From contig DYJB01000005.1 of assembly GCA_020723365.1 (NCBI GenBank), positions 1 through 42,990 of the forward strand: a DNA stretch of 42,990 nucleotides, read 5' to 3'. This DNA is from Candidatus Aquidulcis sp. (GTDB lineage Bacteria; Chloroflexota; Anaerolineae; Anaerolineales; E44-bin32). The notes beneath the pieces are model-generated. The model saw nothing but the letters and a program-made list of their open reading frames with translations. It did no database searches and was not told where the DNA came from. The position numbers were made by a program, and so were the translations under genes. Every line of letters begins with the position of its first letter. The stretch's first letter is position 1. Below, one piece after another: positions 41,750 through 42,990 of the stretch.

Positions 41750-42925
41750 GTGCAGGCCATCCTCGACGCCCGCCTTGCCGGGGGACGCTTCGCCGACGTG
41801 GAGGACTTCGCCCGCCGGGTGGATCTGCGCCTGGTGGGCAAGCGGGCCCTGGAGTCACTGGTCAAGGTCGGCGCCCTCGACAGCCTGTGCCCGCGCTGCA
41901 ACCTGCTCGAGGCGCTCGACCGGCTGATCAGCCTGTCGACGGCGCACTTCCGCGCGGCGGAGATCGGGCAGATGTCGCTCTTCGGCGGCGCCACCGGCGT
42001 CTCCGAACGGCTGGAGATGCCGGCCTCGGCCGAAGGCGTTCCGGTGCGACAGCAGCTGACGTGGGAGAAGGAACTGCTGGGCGTGTACATCTCGGACCAC
42101 CCGCTGGCGCCCTACCTGGAGACGCTGACGCAGGTGGTGACGCATTTTAGCGCCGAGCTGGGCGACGCCGAGCACGGGCAGGCGGTGACCGTCGCCGGCG
42201 AGGTCAGCCACCTGCGCCCCTACCAGACGCGGACCGGCAAGGCGATGGGCTTCGTGACGCTGGAAGACCTGCAGGGGTCGATCGAGCTGGTGGTGTTCGC
42301 CAAGGTGTGGGCGGAAGCCTCCCGCTGGCTGGTGCCCGGAAGCATCGTGCTCGTGCGCGGCAAGGTCGACTCGGAGCGCGGCGATGCGAAGGTGCTGGCG
42401 GATGAGATCACCCGCGAGTTCAAGATGGTCCAGCCGGCGCGCCCGGCCGTGACGCCTCCGGCGCCCGAGCCAGCCCTGCCGGAGGAGCCGCAGGTGGCCT
42501 GGGACCCCGAAGCGGTGGTGGATGTCTGGGATGAGGTCGAGGTCACTGCTTCGCCTCTGGCGGCGTCCGAAGGTGCCGCCGAGGGTTCGGCCGAGCCGGC
42601 GGTCCCCAACGAAGCCCAGGTGGCCCTGACGCTGCTGACGGATCAGCTCCCGCCCGAGGCGCCGGGGGATCCGCGCATGCTGACGCTTCGGCTGCGCTCA
42701 ACCGGCGATCGCGAGCGCGACGCCCGGCGCATGCGGCGCGTCCACGGCCTGCTGACCTCTTACCCCGGGCGCGACCACTTCGTCTTCCATGTCTACGAAG
42801 CCTCGCGCCGCTACCACCTCGAGTTCCCCAACTCGACCACCGGCTACTGCGCCGAGCTGCACCGCGAGCTGGCGATGCTGCTCGGCGAGGGCGCCGTCCA
42901 GGTCGAGCGGCTGCGCATTCAATGA
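41750..42925 (+). CDS. dnaE: DNA polymerase III alpha subunit, part after the amber codon
   Basis: This 391-residue frame is in phase with the preceding part of dnaE. It contains the helix-hairpin-helix region (FADVEDFARRVDLRLVGKRA in part), the sliding-clamp-binding motif QMSLF (residues 74-78), and the OB domain (VTVAGEVSHLRPYQTRTGK in part). An unusually long Pro/Glu-rich linker (about 228-285) precedes a C-terminal domain. The GTG at 41750 is the first usable start but has no ribosome site, so independent translation is doubtful. Best read as the remainder of one dnaE gene of about 1,233 codons. Confidence 0.85.
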   Translation: MQAILDARLAGGRFADVEDFARRVDLRLVGKRALESLVKVGALDSLCPRCNLLEALDRLISLSTAHFRAAEIGQMSLFGGATGVSERLEMPASAEGVPVRQQLTWEKELLGVYISDHPLAPYLETLTQVVTHFSAELGDAEHGQAVTVAGEVSHLRPYQTRTGKAMGFVTLEDLQGSIELVVFAKVWAEASRWLVPGSIVLVRGKVDSERGDAKVLADEITREFKMVQPARPAVTPPAPEPALPEEPQVAWDPEAVVDVWDEVEVTASPLAASEGAAEGSAEPAVPNEAQVALTLLTDQLPPEAPGDPRMLTLRLRSTGDRERDARRMRRVHGLLTSYPGRDHFVFHVYEASRRYHLEFPNSTTGYCAELHRELAMLLGEGAVQVERLRIQ

Positions 42926-42971
42926 CTCGCCGCTCCCGCAGCGGCGGATCTCGACACGGGAGGGATCGGGC

Positions 42972-42990
42972 ATGCGGATCGGTGTCCTGA
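42972..42990 (+). CDS. Start of a further gene (partial)
   Basis: An ATG at 42972 with GGAGGGA shortly upstream opens a frame reading MRIGVL at the window edge. Such a beginning is common in 6-phosphofructokinases (MRIGVLTGGGD) and in some glycosyltransferases; the six residues cannot decide. A 7-bp hairpin (42928-42934 with 42940-42946) without a T-run lies between dnaE and this gene. Confidence 0.4.

Noticed and set aside
42928..42946. Hairpin after dnaE as an intrinsic terminator
   Set aside because: Stem only 7 bp and not followed by a T-rich run.

Overview
The window looks like a chromosomal segment from an uncultured or little-studied member of the Chloroflexota (Anaerolineae-like). 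The grounds are a strongly GC-rich sequence, a bacterial Elp3 (known from Dehalococcoides), a Thermus-like short EF-Ts, PHP-type DnaE, LysM/M23 peptidases, ECF sigma genes linked to a polymer-forming protein, and a ROK/sugar-ABC operon. The lineage is an inference. Stops are TAG, TGA and TAA-poor, and TAG ends many intact genes, so the standard code applies.

Layout. 1-2,572: end of an M16 peptidase pair, acpS and a FlK-like thioesterase, tightly packed. 2,573-3,010: control region with a 21-bp perfect inverted repeat, a near-consensus promoter and a structured rpsB leader. 3,011-7,510: the classical block rpsB-tsf-pyrH-frr-uppS-cdsA. 7,511-11,309: rho with its own promoter, then two paralogous LysM-M23 peptidases. 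11,566-13,629 (minus): a membrane sulfatase-like protein and three tRNA genes, Arg(GCG), Ser(GCT) and Ser(TGA). 13,686-16,097: a Trm9-like methyltransferase and elp3, divergent, separated by 18 bp. 16,177-20,714: a lipoprotein 5'-nucleotidase, then on minus a DUF2807 lipoprotein, a FAD amine oxidase-like protein and a GNAT/YoaP-like fusion with a structured leader. 21,100-24,691: an RRM protein, a TM1367-like cyclophilin-fold protein, a small membrane protein and an ABC exporter. 24,692-25,148: repeats without genes. 25,149-30,135 (minus): amidase, methyltransferase, conserved hypothetical, CPBP protease, LigB-type dioxygenase, small membrane protein. 30,407-33,991: a PAP-like phosphoesterase divergent from an ECF sigma / anti-sigma / polymer-forming operon. 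34,072-38,585 (minus): ROK regulator, sugar-binding lipoprotein and two permeases. 38,586-39,217: no gene seen. 39,224-42,925: dnaE broken by one in-frame amber codon. 42,972 to the end: the first codons of another gene.

How genes work together. The rpsB to cdsA block supplies translation factors, UMP, undecaprenyl lipid carrier and CDP-diacylglycerol. The ROK operon is a self-contained, regulated sugar uptake system lacking its own ATPase. The sigma operon is an envelope-stress-like module. The most suggestive new association is elp3 with a methyltransferase whose motifs look like eukaryotic Trm9/ALKBH8. Together they could form a two-step wobble-uridine pathway (cm5U to mcm5U) in a bacterium, encoded beside a tRNA cluster. 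The second item to examine is the amber codon in dnaE, which replaces an expected lysine and would remove the clamp-binding motif.
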